Positions 35,033 to 44,636 of a stretch of DNA of 64,000 bases are shown piece by piece; the stretch's first letter is position 1, and every line of letters begins with the position of its first letter. A program made the translations under genes and the position numbers. This DNA is from Plutella xylostella. Lineage: Eukaryota > Arthropoda > Insecta > Lepidoptera > Plutellidae. Below the pieces are notes generated by a model, which saw only the letters and a program-made list of their open reading frames with translations, did no database searches and was not told where the DNA came from. The stretch spans positions 2,418,001-2,482,000 of the forward strand of contig NC_064005.1 in assembly GCF_932276165.1 (NCBI RefSeq), in the 5' to 3' direction.

Positions 35033-35971
35033 CAGTGAAACTATAAAGTCCTGAAATTAATGTTTGAGGAACTAAAATTTTCAGGAGCCTGGCACCATTA
35101 GAAAAGAAACATAAAAGTAAATAACAATTGTTTATGTCAAAAGGCGGTTGGCTGTTTTTTTGAATTTTCTTATTAATTATAAGGATAATCTAGATAAAAG
35201 CAATAATTTACGCTTGGTTGCAATTAGGAAGATGAAGAAAAATATTCGTAGTCAAGCTAGTGAAGTTATTTATCGAGTTTTAATACAATGTTTAGCGGAA
35301 CATCATGCTGGACACATTTTGTCGAATTTGGAGGATGTTTACGCTCGTACAGCGTCTATGACGGGTATGTAGCATTGTACAAATTGTAATAACTCATTTT
35401 TTATTAGTACCAACGCTTCATTTATCGATAAACCTAGGTTTAGAGCCCAAGTCGAACATTGTTTAGATACCACTGATTGTAGGTTTCATCTGGTTTCAGT
35501 TGAGTCAAACCTTAACATTTTGATACAAACTTGAAGTTTTTTACTTACTAAATTCACATTGTGTGAATTTGGGAGGCATTGTGTAACTCAAAAAGATTTT
35601 TTTATTTTATAGTTATATCGGACCAGCGTGCCAAAGAGGGCAAAATATGGAATATTTCTAACTCCTGGAAGAAACAGAACTGGCCGTCCAAAAAGAGAAA
35701 TTGATGTCTTTACTAAGTGTGCCCTTCGTCAACAGATCCAGTTTTTTTATACAGTTGTAATAACGTTATCTAAATAAATATTTATTGGTTTCACTATTAG
35801 CCTAATTAAAGGCTTTTTTGTGGACGGTAAGTTGTTTTTAAATACATAAATAGGTAGGAAGTTAACAGGCAAAATTTCAAGTATCAAAGTCAGTTATGTT
35901 TTGCTATATAGGGTTGCTACATGAAAGATAGCAGTGCCCTCATTTAATTTCAGGACTTTATAGTTTCACTG
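35033..35971 (+). mobile_element. Tc1/IS630-type element nested in Harbinger element
   Basis: Inverted ends CAGTGAAACTATAAAGTCCT and complement, flanked by TA at 35031-35032 and 35972-35973. Carries only the N-terminal part of a transposase. Confidence 0.85.
35222..35757 (+). pseudogene. Tc1/IS630-type transposase N-terminal fragment
   Basis: Two exon-like blocks: ~35222-35370 (S-E-V-I-Y-R-V-L ... A-R-T-A-S-M-T-G) and ~35612-35757 (G-R-N-R-T-G-R-P-K-R-E-I-D-V-F then C-A-L-R-Q-Q-I-Q-F-F-Y). These are the helix-turn-helix linker region of insect IS630-type transposases. A frameshift separates parts, and the catalytic domain is missing. Confidence 0.65.
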
Positions 35972-36015
35972 TAGTTATTTGACGTTTTATCCTGGCATTG
36001 AAAAATCGGCCCTTA

Positions 36016-36552
36016 ATAGAATTTAAGGTTTTGACAGCTCTAAAAATATAATTTGTGCCTTAAGAATCCACGTCATATTATTATATTTATTTCAATTTTG
36101 TACTAATTTCTGGAAAAGATACTGGAGCTAAACTTGAGATTTTTGACGACCTATCCTACTCACTTGTTCATTGGTCCATTTGATTGTCCACTCTCCTTCA
36201 AATAAATAACAAATAGATAAGTCTATCTTGGTAGCCGGCTCTCGTATATCCGACAAAAAGAAACCAAAAATCTGTATTCCTGTCTGACACTCGCGTAACT
36301 CTACATTAATCGTAACAGCACCTCAGTAAAGTCTATAATACAAACTTTATTCTCACTTTAGCAGACAATGTGCGGAAAAATGTCTCTCCGAGCACACCCC
36401 TTGGGCATTTACTATAAACAAAACATTAGTTTTTTACTCTTTCATTTTTATTGTTGGTGCCTCGGAGCAAAGTTTATTGGCTGCTATAAAGAAAACAAAT
36501 TGTTTATGCTCAATTAAAAAATATTGAGAGCGGGAAAATTGAAAAGTGATTC
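36016..36552. other. Upstream region of gene B
   Basis: About 540 bp between the Harbinger element and the gene B start. A weak TATAAA at about 36485 lies ~70-80 bp upstream of the ATG; its role is uncertain. Nothing else recognised. Confidence 0.4.
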
Positions 36553-39500
36553 ATGGGAAATTGTAAAATGTTTTCGAAATTGAAATTCAGCGCAGTACTT
36601 GTGTTCATATTAGTTTTCATTTTGGAAAATCGATGTGATGGAAAAATATCTTCGAGAAAAGCGAAATTACTCACTTTCAACACCGATGACGATGACACGC
36701 TAGCGGTAAGTATTATATCTATGATTGTAATACTTACTGGTAATTCATTGTTTTTTAACCATCGTTTTATTTTGAGTGTTAAGTGTAAGTTTGGAAGAGA
36801 AAACGTGTGTGTGCTTGTGTATATCTACCTACATAAGTACCAAAAAATATTAAGATTCGAACACCTTTCTTTTGTAACCTTTATCCTTATGTACTTAATT
36901 CTTATTTGAAGAAAACAAAATTAATTTCAGGTAAACTTAGAATTTTCCATTCCGTTTGTGAAGATCCCTATAAAGAAAACTATGGAGACCTTCGGACCCA
37001 CCGATGTTGTAAGTACTTACCTACCTCATCACCAGCAATCAGTAAACATGGGCTCAGCTAGTTATGGCTATGGTTAGTACTTAACAATAGGATAACCAAG
37101 ACGTCACTCTGCAAGTTAGTATCATAATAATTTACGAAGCTTTTATAAACCCTTAGTAAGTTTTTTTCCTTCCTTGAAGGAAATCTTAGAGATACTGACC
37201 CCTATTCGACAAAGAAGGAAAAAAAATCGTTTTCGATTCTTTCTGTTAATAAAAAAGTACAAAAAAAACATTTATAAATCTAACGTCATACCACCGTTGT
37301 AGGTTCTTACCTTGCATTCGGAGAAACTGTACAAATAAAACAAACCCATGTTTACAGAGCCTACCTTCTATAAACGTGAACCTAGCCGGGCTTGCTATCG
37401 GAGGCGCGGTGGTGGCGGCCACCGTGGTCGGCATTCCTCTCTTCATGAAGACCTTCGCGGCCCTACATCCTGAACAACGCTACTCTAGAGGTAAAACTAC
37501 AAGTGTAACTTTGATAACGTTTATTGCTTTAGACCAACTTGAATTCAGATAAAAACACTCACGATTTGAATTTTATAAAAACGATCTTACGATCCTTTAT
37601 CCTTTTTACCCGGACCATGAGTAGACCCAGCCTTAGATGCCGCCTTGCCGTGTTTCTTAGGTGCTTTAATTTTAACAGAAGTTGCGGACTTGGCGTTTTT
37701 AGATTTACTTTTAGGTGGAGGAGGCGGCGGTGGAGGCTCTGGTATTATAGTATCTGCTTTAACGTACTGTGTTTCAACACATGCAAATTTCTTGGTCTTC
37801 CTTGGCGCTAGGTCAAAGCATCCAAACGGGGGTGTGTATTCAATGTCCCAAGTAGCATTGCTGGACAAAGAGCTCAAAGATTCCCCTGCACACACACAGT
37901 CTGGATCTCTGAATGCGGGGCACCTTTCTATGACTTTATCAATAGCCGTCAAGTCGTTGCAAAACACGTCCATGTAAGCACATTTGCAGATATCTTCGAC
38001 GGCTTCAGCTAGCGCTTTCCGAACTTCTGCGTTCCTTTGTCTCTTCAGTTTTGTCATTTTACGCGCTTCCACCTTAGCTTTTTCTTCAGGACTCCGCTTT
38101 TTGATGATTTTGAAAACTAAAGGATCGCAATCAACGTACGGGTCTTCGTTTGGAGCTATTGCGTTTAAGTCCTTCAGAGGGTTCACCTGCCAAGTTAAAA
38201 TACATAATAACATATAGTATAGATATGAGGATTATACGTTAAACTATAACTTCATTCATATAAAAGTCTGATGGTGCATGGTGATAATCATATAAAAGCC
38301 TGTTCAGCCATACTTCTCGTACCTGAATGGTAAAAATATCTCCCTTTCTCTGGACCTTCAAAGCTGGTTTAGGCTCGACCGGCTCATCCGCCTCAGAGTC
38401 CCCGCGTCCCCCCTCCCATTTTCTGGCTCCCTTCTTCTTCTTCTTCTTGCCCTTTTTCCGTTTACCACTTCCCCCTCTACTCTTAGATCTACTCTTGCTG
38501 CTTTTGGATGAACCAGTAGGGGATCTAGCGTTTCGTTTCTGTAAAATATTTTTTGTTTTGTTTTACCTTTTGAATGTGGGAATAATACCTGTATTTCCTC
38601 AACAGAGTTTCTAGGTCCATTGAAGTTCGATCAATACAAATGGTAAAAATATTTTATTATGTTGATAATACTTACCCCATCTCTAGTATTGTTTCTACGC
38701 CCTCTACCTGATGTCGGTGATCCATCATCTTTTGATTTTTTACTTTCTAAAAAAAAGTTTTAATAATAAGTACCTATAGTTAAGTATAAATTCAGAAGAA
38801 GTAAGAATTTAGAACGTATACCGCGGAAAAACTTCCGCAGAGATTTCTTTCCAGATATGTATACTTACTAGGGTGTGTGTCTCCGAAACTGTAACTGTAT
38901 TTAGAATTATTCTTCTTCTTAACCTTCTTACTAGAATCTTCTTTATCATCAGCCATTCTCGATCAACTTAACTTCAGTCGACAGCAAATTTCTACAGAAA
39001 ATCAATCGTTTCACTTATATTATTATGACTTCTCAAACAACTATAGATAGGTACAGAGGTACATATCCTTAAAGCTAATTATAACTCTATAATAATTCAT
39101 GAGAATGAAAACAGCAGATAATTTTACCATTTATTTATTGTATCTGTGTCCAAATGTAGTCTACTGTGTAGGTGTAATATAGATAATCGCACAAAAATAT
39201 TATTATTAATAATCAGGACATCTTTCTTTTTTTTCCTCATTCACATCCTGATCACAAGTGCGTCCGGTTTTTCCAAAGTTCTGTCCACAATTTGAACAAA
39301 CTCCTTCCCCTCCTTTGTCTGCATTCCGTAGTCTTGTCGGGCAAGTCGGACGATGAATACGTTCATCCTTACAAATGCATTTTCCACAGATTCTTCTCGT
39401 ACTCTTATTTTTAATTTCTAATTTCATGTTTTCAGTTGCTTTTTTGTATACTTCCGTGCTCCTAATATAGTTTCTGATTTTTTGAGCTATAACGCAATCC

Positions 39501-42500
39501 GTGTTTCCACAAGGACCTTTTATATCACCCATCCTTAATTTATACGTCGGATTTGTTTTCTTCGGTTTTTTATCAAATACTGCTGCCCTGAGCCCTTGAC
39601 ACGTCTTTTTTCCTTCATGATCCTTAGTACAAGCCTTCCAATCAGTACAAATTTGTAATTCAATTAGTGGTTCATATTCAACTTCTGGCGGACGATATTC
39701 TTGAACTACTCCGTTGCTTCTGTCGGGTTCTTCGTCACTATCCCATTTAACGATGACGTTGTTTCTATCTGGTTCTTCATCACTGTCCGCCATCCTGAAT
39801 GATGCACACTTGTCTTAATTATAGGTATTTACTATTTTTTATAAAAAGTTCGTCTGGCTTAGTAAAAGTTTTTGTGATTTTATTAAATCAGTCAAATTAA
39901 ATAGCAGCAAATCCTATTTTTTTTTGTATTCCTAATTACCTACGTAAATTAACCTCCAACCAACAAATAAAAACAGATAATATTTGGAACAAATTTTATT
40001 AGGATGGTCAATGGGGCTACAAAATAAAATAATCAAGATTGATCATAGCGTATGTTGTGCTATTCACTAATTGTTTGGTTTCACATTTTTATATTTATCT
40101 TTGAGTTCTAGTTTATGAGTACCACAGCAGCCCTTTCCTATCAGAGAATCTAGAATCTGTCCCTTGTCACAACACCTTGTTTCAGTAACCTCTGCGAATT
40201 TGATTGCACATCTATAATCATCGCTTTTTTCTTTCAACATGTATTCTTTGATTGCCTTTTTTATTCGTTCATACTCCTTAGAACAGCAAATCTTTCCTGA
40301 GTCGGTGTAACTTTTCGGTAACTCTTCAAGAGCAGCTGTCTTATACATCCTGGCAAACCCATCTGGCACTGTGCAGGGTCTGCCCATAACAGGACATGGG
40401 CCAAGCTTAATTGGGGGCAAGCCATACGGTAATTCTTCAACGACTTCTTGGTTCTCCTTTTCTTCTTGGTTTTCCTTCTCTTCCTCCTTTTGTAGAATTA
40501 CCGGACAGTTACTTCTATGAACATATGAGGGACAGTAAGGCTTGTGAGCTTTTCTTTTGGCTTTGTTTATAACATCACTAATACAAACGCAGTCATAAGT
40601 ATTGCACGGTGGCTTCGGCTTAATAGGTTCACATCTGCATGCATTCTCGTCAGCTATGGTAGTACAAGTCGCGGGGTTAACTTTCACTGTAATTTCTGCT
40701 CTGATTTTCTTATCTGACTTTTCCGGGTTTTCTACTTTATCCAGTTTATCAGCTTTTTCAGGCTTATCCACCTTCTCTCTAGCCATATATACTATGGAAT
40801 TATATCCTTTACGGGAGTACTGCTTGTTTTCATACCTCGCAGCCTGTTCAGAAGTACTAAATTGTGACTGGTTTTGATTAATTATCCTTTGTTTTGTATT
40901 TTCATCGGTGAGCTGTTGTGATTGTTCAATTATACTTTGAAGGTCAGGTTGGTTTTCATGCTGCGTGGATTCTTGTTCAGTTTCATGTGTGAGTTTTGTT
41001 AGCTGATCTGCGTTTCTTTGATTGTCCTTCATCTTTTGAATAATTGCACGATTACAGCAACAATAACGTGATTTATCAGATAAACTGTCTAGTGATTTCA
41101 TTTGCGTTGTACAATCCTGCTTTGCAGGATCTACATAATTTTTTCTAGTACCATGGCTCACAGTACAAAAGAATGCGCTAGGTGGGCTCTGTACTCTATT
41201 ATCTTTAGCTGATGGTGAAACTTGTCCACTTGGCTTCTGGCTTGTAGTTTTTCTTGAAGTATCACTCTTTTTAGAACTAATATCATCAGTTTTGTTTTGA
41301 TCAGCATGATTGTGAGTTATAGGTGTTTTACTTGCCGTTATATCTTCTATTGTTAAGTCACAGGTTTTTCCGTTTCTCCCGACATATCCACCACAACTTT
41401 TACAAACTCCCCTTTCAAAGTTTGGATCTCGTGTTGGACATGTTTCGCGGTGCCAGCGGTCATCCTTGCAAATACATTTTCCACATACTTTTCCCGTGAC
41501 AGTTCTACTTTCGAGAGTTGTATTTTGTGTGGCTTTTTTGTATGTGTCTAAGTTTCGTATATAATTTTTTATTCTCTGAGCTACTGCACAATTAGCATTA
41601 CCACATGGGCCCTTTATATCCCCCATTCTTATTTTTTTTATTGGATATTTTGTGTCCGCTCCTGTTATTTCTAATCCATGTGGTGGTATTAAGCCTTCAC
41701 AAGATTTACTTTTGCGATGTTTTGCACATGCTTCTACATCAGTACATATTTCAATCTTCTGATCACCAGGGTCTTGAGGACACTCTAGGGTTGTAGTTTC
41801 GTATATACTTCCGACAACAGTAAAGTTTGGGTCTCCGTCTATCCTTTTACATTGAAATGCACTAGGAGTCTTATCAGTTCTAAATACGAATGTATCAGGG
41901 TCTGCCATAAGCTGTTGAAACTCTGTGGTAATACCCTCACCCAGGCAACTGAGTCTCAATATAAAAGATATCTGACCGCAAATTTTACAGCAGCATTCAG
42001 CTCGAAGATCGGTAACCTGCTTTACAGTTAGAGGTTGAATTCGTTTGCATCGCTCTGCAGATTCTTTAAGCATGTGGAAGAATTCGGTGTTCCATTCCAT
42101 TCGGCCTATTCCTACGTAGATCTCTTGTTCATTTGGATCATCGGTCCAGACTTCTATCTCCAGTGGAAACTTATCCATGATCATCAGAACTGTGTCTGAG
42201 TATGCCGGGAACAGGTAAGACTGGCCGACTCTAACCGTCCTCGTCCAGGCAGGTGATCCATTAACCCCCGTTTCAATCTCATCGCTGGGTATTTTATCAT
42301 CTCCAATAAGTTGGTTTTCTTTGATGAGAAATTCAGTTTTAGGTCCAAACTTTATTTTGATTGTGAGTTTTTTACCTTCGCCAGATACTTCAGATTCGTT
42401 TGAGAAGATCGTCACTTTGTCTACAAATATCTCTAGCATGTACATTTGCTCCATGACCTGCCGATACATACAATTTGTCAGAATAAATTCCCTACGCACA

Positions 42501-44223
42501 GTCTTCAGAGGGATCCACACTTCACTCTTTCCTTATTTTAATCCGTTCTATGGATATTTTTTTTTCTACATTTTGTTTATAAGAGTACGCATTTATATTA
42601 TAGTTTGAAGATATGTAATTATTTATGTTTTAATTCATAAGAGCCTATTTATATGAAAGATGAAACATCAAGAGCTTTTTTTTGTTTCACACAAGACGCA
42701 CAACAGAAAGACCCGACAGCAAATATATTTGCCCCTGCTGGGGATTCGAACCCAAGACTCCCACAACTCTGTTCGCTGTACTTTTCGGTTGTAAACGTAC
42801 AATCGTATAATTTATGACCATTGCACAATCAACAAAAGATATAAGCATCCACCATTTTGCAAACATTTTCATTATAAAAGACACAGGGCACAGTCAGATG
42901 ATTGTAGAATATTTTAATCGATAAGTACAAACACTCACTTTATTGATACAGTAACTACCTATTCGTGCCTACTATCACCCGTGGTCGGTTGATCTTAATA
43001 TTATGAAAGTGTTGGCACTAGAAGGTGGATTCCCTTATCTATTGTTTACTCTACGTACACCTGTAATAAATTTCGGTACTTACGGAAACTGTAAATGTTG
43101 TTGTTTAGGCCTAAAACCTGAATCACATCCAGGGATTGTTGTTATTGAGAATTTTATTTTGTAACCCTTTAATTTTGTTCCTTCATGATCTTTACAAGAA
43201 TGACATTAGGACTTCACTTGACATTGATATATCGAACGCCATGGCCAACGACAAGGTATTGTGACAAAGGATATATAAAAAGTTTGAAAACCTTTGAGGT
43301 TGAAGCTCAGAATAATAACGTCTACGCTTCATGTGTTCTCAGAGCAATAACGGTCTCGTACTACCACATATATCATAATTAATGAATTTATTAATAGATT
43401 GCTCTCATCCACCAAGGGCACCATGGAACTACTTAATTAACTACTACCCCATAGCCCCCTTCTTAAATTACCGATTTCAAAAAACCGAGATGTATTGTAG
43501 GTATGGAGAAAATTATAACTTTTTTGCTTTTTTGCCCCCTATCCCCTCTATCAGACTCCTTACTTCCTTCCAGTGCTAGACCACACAGAGTTCGGAGCGG
43601 ACCAGTTCTTCAACCTGGCCAACCAGCTCATGCTGGACAGCCGCTCGCTCCAGGGCTGCGCGCTGCGCCTCGCGTGCTGGTCTGCACAGACCACCGAGTA
43701 CAACGGCATGGAGATATTGAATAGCATATCGAGGTAAGTCAAAACTGAGCCTAATAGCTAGTAATCGGACATTGCTGGACAAAGGCCAGTCACTACAGAC
43801 TACAGTCATCAGTGTCAGTATAGTCAGTACGCTTGACTTTATAAACCACATACGAATAGACAAACGTAGTGTAGGTTTTTTGTAGTGATTGGATGAGGAA
43901 TCATCAGGCAACCCACACTCTCGGCCACTACCCTTCACTACCAGCTAGCCTCATCTCTCCTTCCCTCTTCTAAGAACAAGGCAAAAGCATGCTTTTAGTA
44001 CAAATTAATGTTATATTCCAACGAAAGATAATATACTTATTCCAGCAACCAGATCCTATCTACCATGGTGAACGTGACAGCGGCCACCGAAGCCCTCAGG
44101 TCGGGTCGTCAGGGTGCAGACTGCCTGCAGTACGGACCCTGCGCCTTGCAACAACACCTGGTGCCGGCCTTACTGCGAGGCATCACCAGCTTTACCAGCC
44201 AGAAGGGAAGTCGGTTTAATTAG
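36553..44223 (+). CDS. DM4/12-like secreted or membrane protein (gene B)
   Basis: Five exons: 36553-36705, 36931-37008, 37358-37490, 43574-43733 and 44046-44223, giving 233 residues with matching phases. An alternative start at 36568 gives a shorter, cleaner signal peptide ending near NRCDG. Then come a Lys-rich segment, a hydrophobic stretch at ~85-107 (NLAGLAIGGAVVAATVVG), and a C-terminal domain with C-x5-C and DC-x5-C. Order, signal, hydrophobic helix and Cys spacing match gene A at 27272-29462, so they are probable paralogues. Intron 3 spans 6.1 kb and holds three antisense genes. Function unknown. Confidence 0.85.
37587..38956 (-). CDS. Lys/Ser-rich protein with central Cys domain, nested antisense gene 1
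   Basis: Four exons on the minus strand: 38869-38956, 38676-38746, 38323-38538 and 37587-38186, 324 residues, phases consistent. The N-terminal half is low-complexity and strongly basic (runs of K, S-R-S-K, G-R-G-R-R). A central domain of ~110 residues is ordered and Cys-bearing (C-K-C-A-Y-M-D-V-F-C ... R-C-P-A-F-R-D-P-D-C-V-C). The C-terminus has a run of about eight prolines and a Lys/Ala/Gly-rich tail. No family recognised. The basic tails suggest nucleic-acid or microtubule association, by inference only. AATAAA complement at 37520-37525. It lies wholly inside gene B intron 3 on the opposite strand. Confidence 0.8.
39206..39793 (-). CDS. Cys-module protein, short form, nested antisense gene 2
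   Basis: Single exon, 195 residues, with an ATG start. The first ~40 residues carry a duplicated D-S-D-E-E-P-D-R motif. Residues ~43-185 form a Cys-rich module: C near an I-C-T-D block, RMGDIKGPCGN, A-Q-K-I-R-N-Y-I-R, Y-K-K-A-T, then CGKCICKDER, T-C-P-T-R, C-S-N-C-G and T-C-D. The same module with the same Cys order occurs in the neighbouring long protein (40067-42469). The paired CxxC-type motifs suggest zinc binding, which is inference. Not a family I can name. Confidence 0.8.
   Translation of the reverse strand: MADSDEEPDRNNVIVKWDSDEEPDRSNGVVQEYRPPEVEYEPLIELQICTDWKACTKDHEGKKTCQGLRAAVFDKKPKKTNPTYKLRMGDIKGPCGNTDCVIAQKIRNYIRSTEVYKKATENMKLEIKNKSTRRICGKCICKDERIHRPTCPTRLRNADKGGEGVCSNCGQNFGKTGRTCDQDVNEEKKERCPDY
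40067..42469 (-). CDS. Large Cys-module protein, nested antisense gene 3
   Basis: Open frame ending at 40067 with AATAAA complement at 39995-40000. Start uncertain: ATGs at 42469 and 42454 are the first in frame (about 800 or 795 residues). The open frame continues to ~42534 without ATG, so a 5' exon is possible. The N-terminal ~210 residues look like a beta-rich, possibly C2-like domain (L-E-I-F-V-D-K-V-T-I-F ... L-E-I-E-V-W). Residues ~236-375 hold the Cys module shared with 39206-39793. A long polar linker rich in S/T/N/Q/K follows, then two further Cys clusters (D-C-V-C; P-Y-C-P; I-C-C-S; R-C-C-D-K-G; K-G-C-C). Function unknown. Insect DUF4776/DUF4788-type proteins are a possible comparison, not established here. 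Confidence 0.75.
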   Translation of the reverse strand: MYRQVMEQMYMLEIFVDKVTIFSNESEVSGEGKKLTIKIKFGPKTEFLIKENQLIGDDKIPSDEIETGVNGSPAWTRTVRVGQSYLFPAYSDTVLMIMDKFPLEIEVWTDDPNEQEIYVGIGRMEWNTEFFHMLKESAERCKRIQPLTVKQVTDLRAECCCKICGQISFILRLSCLGEGITTEFQQLMADPDTFVFRTDKTPSAFQCKRIDGDPNFTVVGSIYETTTLECPQDPGDQKIEICTDVEACAKHRKSKSCEGLIPPHGLEITGADTKYPIKKIRMGDIKGPCGNANCAVAQRIKNYIRNLDTYKKATQNTTLESRTVTGKVCGKCICKDDRWHRETCPTRDPNFERGVCKSCGGYVGRNGKTCDLTIEDITASKTPITHNHADQNKTDDISSKKSDTSRKTTSQKPSGQVSPSAKDNRVQSPPSAFFCTVSHGTRKNYVDPAKQDCTTQMKSLDSLSDKSRYCCCNRAIIQKMKDNQRNADQLTKLTHETEQESTQHENQPDLQSIIEQSQQLTDENTKQRIINQNQSQFSTSEQAARYENKQYSRKGYNSIVYMAREKVDKPEKADKLDKVENPEKSDKKIRAEITVKVNPATCTTIADENACRCEPIKPKPPCNTYDCVCISDVINKAKRKAHKPYCPSYVHRSNCPVILQKEEEKENQEEKENQEVVEELPYGLPPIKLGPCPVMGRPCTVPDGFARMYKTAALEELPKSYTDSGKICCSKEYERIKKAIKEYMLKEKSDDYRCAIKFAEVTETRCCDKGQILDSLIGKGCCGTHKLELKDKYKNVKPNN
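42690..42790 (-). mobile_element. tRNA-related SINE fragment
   Basis: On the minus strand GGGTTCGAATCCCCAGCAGG is a clear pol III B box in tRNA T-arm context, followed by GGGCAAATAT, as in lepidopteran tRNA-derived SINEs. No good A box is visible upstream, so it is probably truncated or degenerate. Confidence 0.5.
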
Positions 44224-44590
44224 CTCTTTAGTAATACGGTTAGGAATTGCTTAGATAGGAGGATAATTTAGATGAGTTAGATCATGTTACATTATTTCCT
44301 TTACGTAAGTTACGTTGACGGAATGTTATAAAATAACTATGAATTATAAGAAGCTAGTGGTAAGGATTCTAAAAGCAGTAAATTTAAATTTACCTCTATG
44401 TGTCGAAATTTAACAACTAAATTATTGTAAAAAAATGGAATCAGTTGTAAATCTCATTTTACAATGTTTTTTTCAAATATTTAATTTTAGAATCGACATC
44501 ATTATGTAAACATACAAACCGAAGACTACTATAATTATCTAATTAAAGATGGGTCAATTATTAAGTAAACGAAATACTATAAAAAAGGTT

Positions 44591-44596
44591 TTTATT
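44591..44596 (-). terminator. Polyadenylation signal of the asparaginase gene
   Basis: AATAAA on the minus strand, about 40 bp after the asparaginase stop. Gene B runs convergently toward it from the left and ends at 44223, so the two 3' ends lie within ~400 bp. Confidence 0.7.
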
Positions 44597-44636
44597 TACT
44601 TACTTAAATATCATCAGATTCAAAATACGTCACTCC

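Larger units (their letters stand above)
33658..36012. mobile_element. PIF/Harbinger element, 2.36 kb, decayed
   Basis: Inverted ends GGGCCGATTTTTCAATGC, flanked by TTA at 33655-33657 and 36013-36015. Inside are a relic of a transposase start on the plus strand and a relic of the Myb/SANT-like accessory protein on the minus strand, the standard convergent Harbinger pair. A Tc1-type element is nested at 35033-35971. Confidence 0.85.

Noticed and set aside
38187..38213. Start of nested gene 1 at 38213
   Set aside because: This lies in an intron. The CAG acceptor at 38187 and three upstream exons with matching phases give a proper ATG at 38956.
42470..42520. Start of the large Cys-module protein at 42520
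   Set aside because: That codon is GTG. A eukaryotic start must be the downstream ATG at 42469 or 42454, or lie in an upstream exon.
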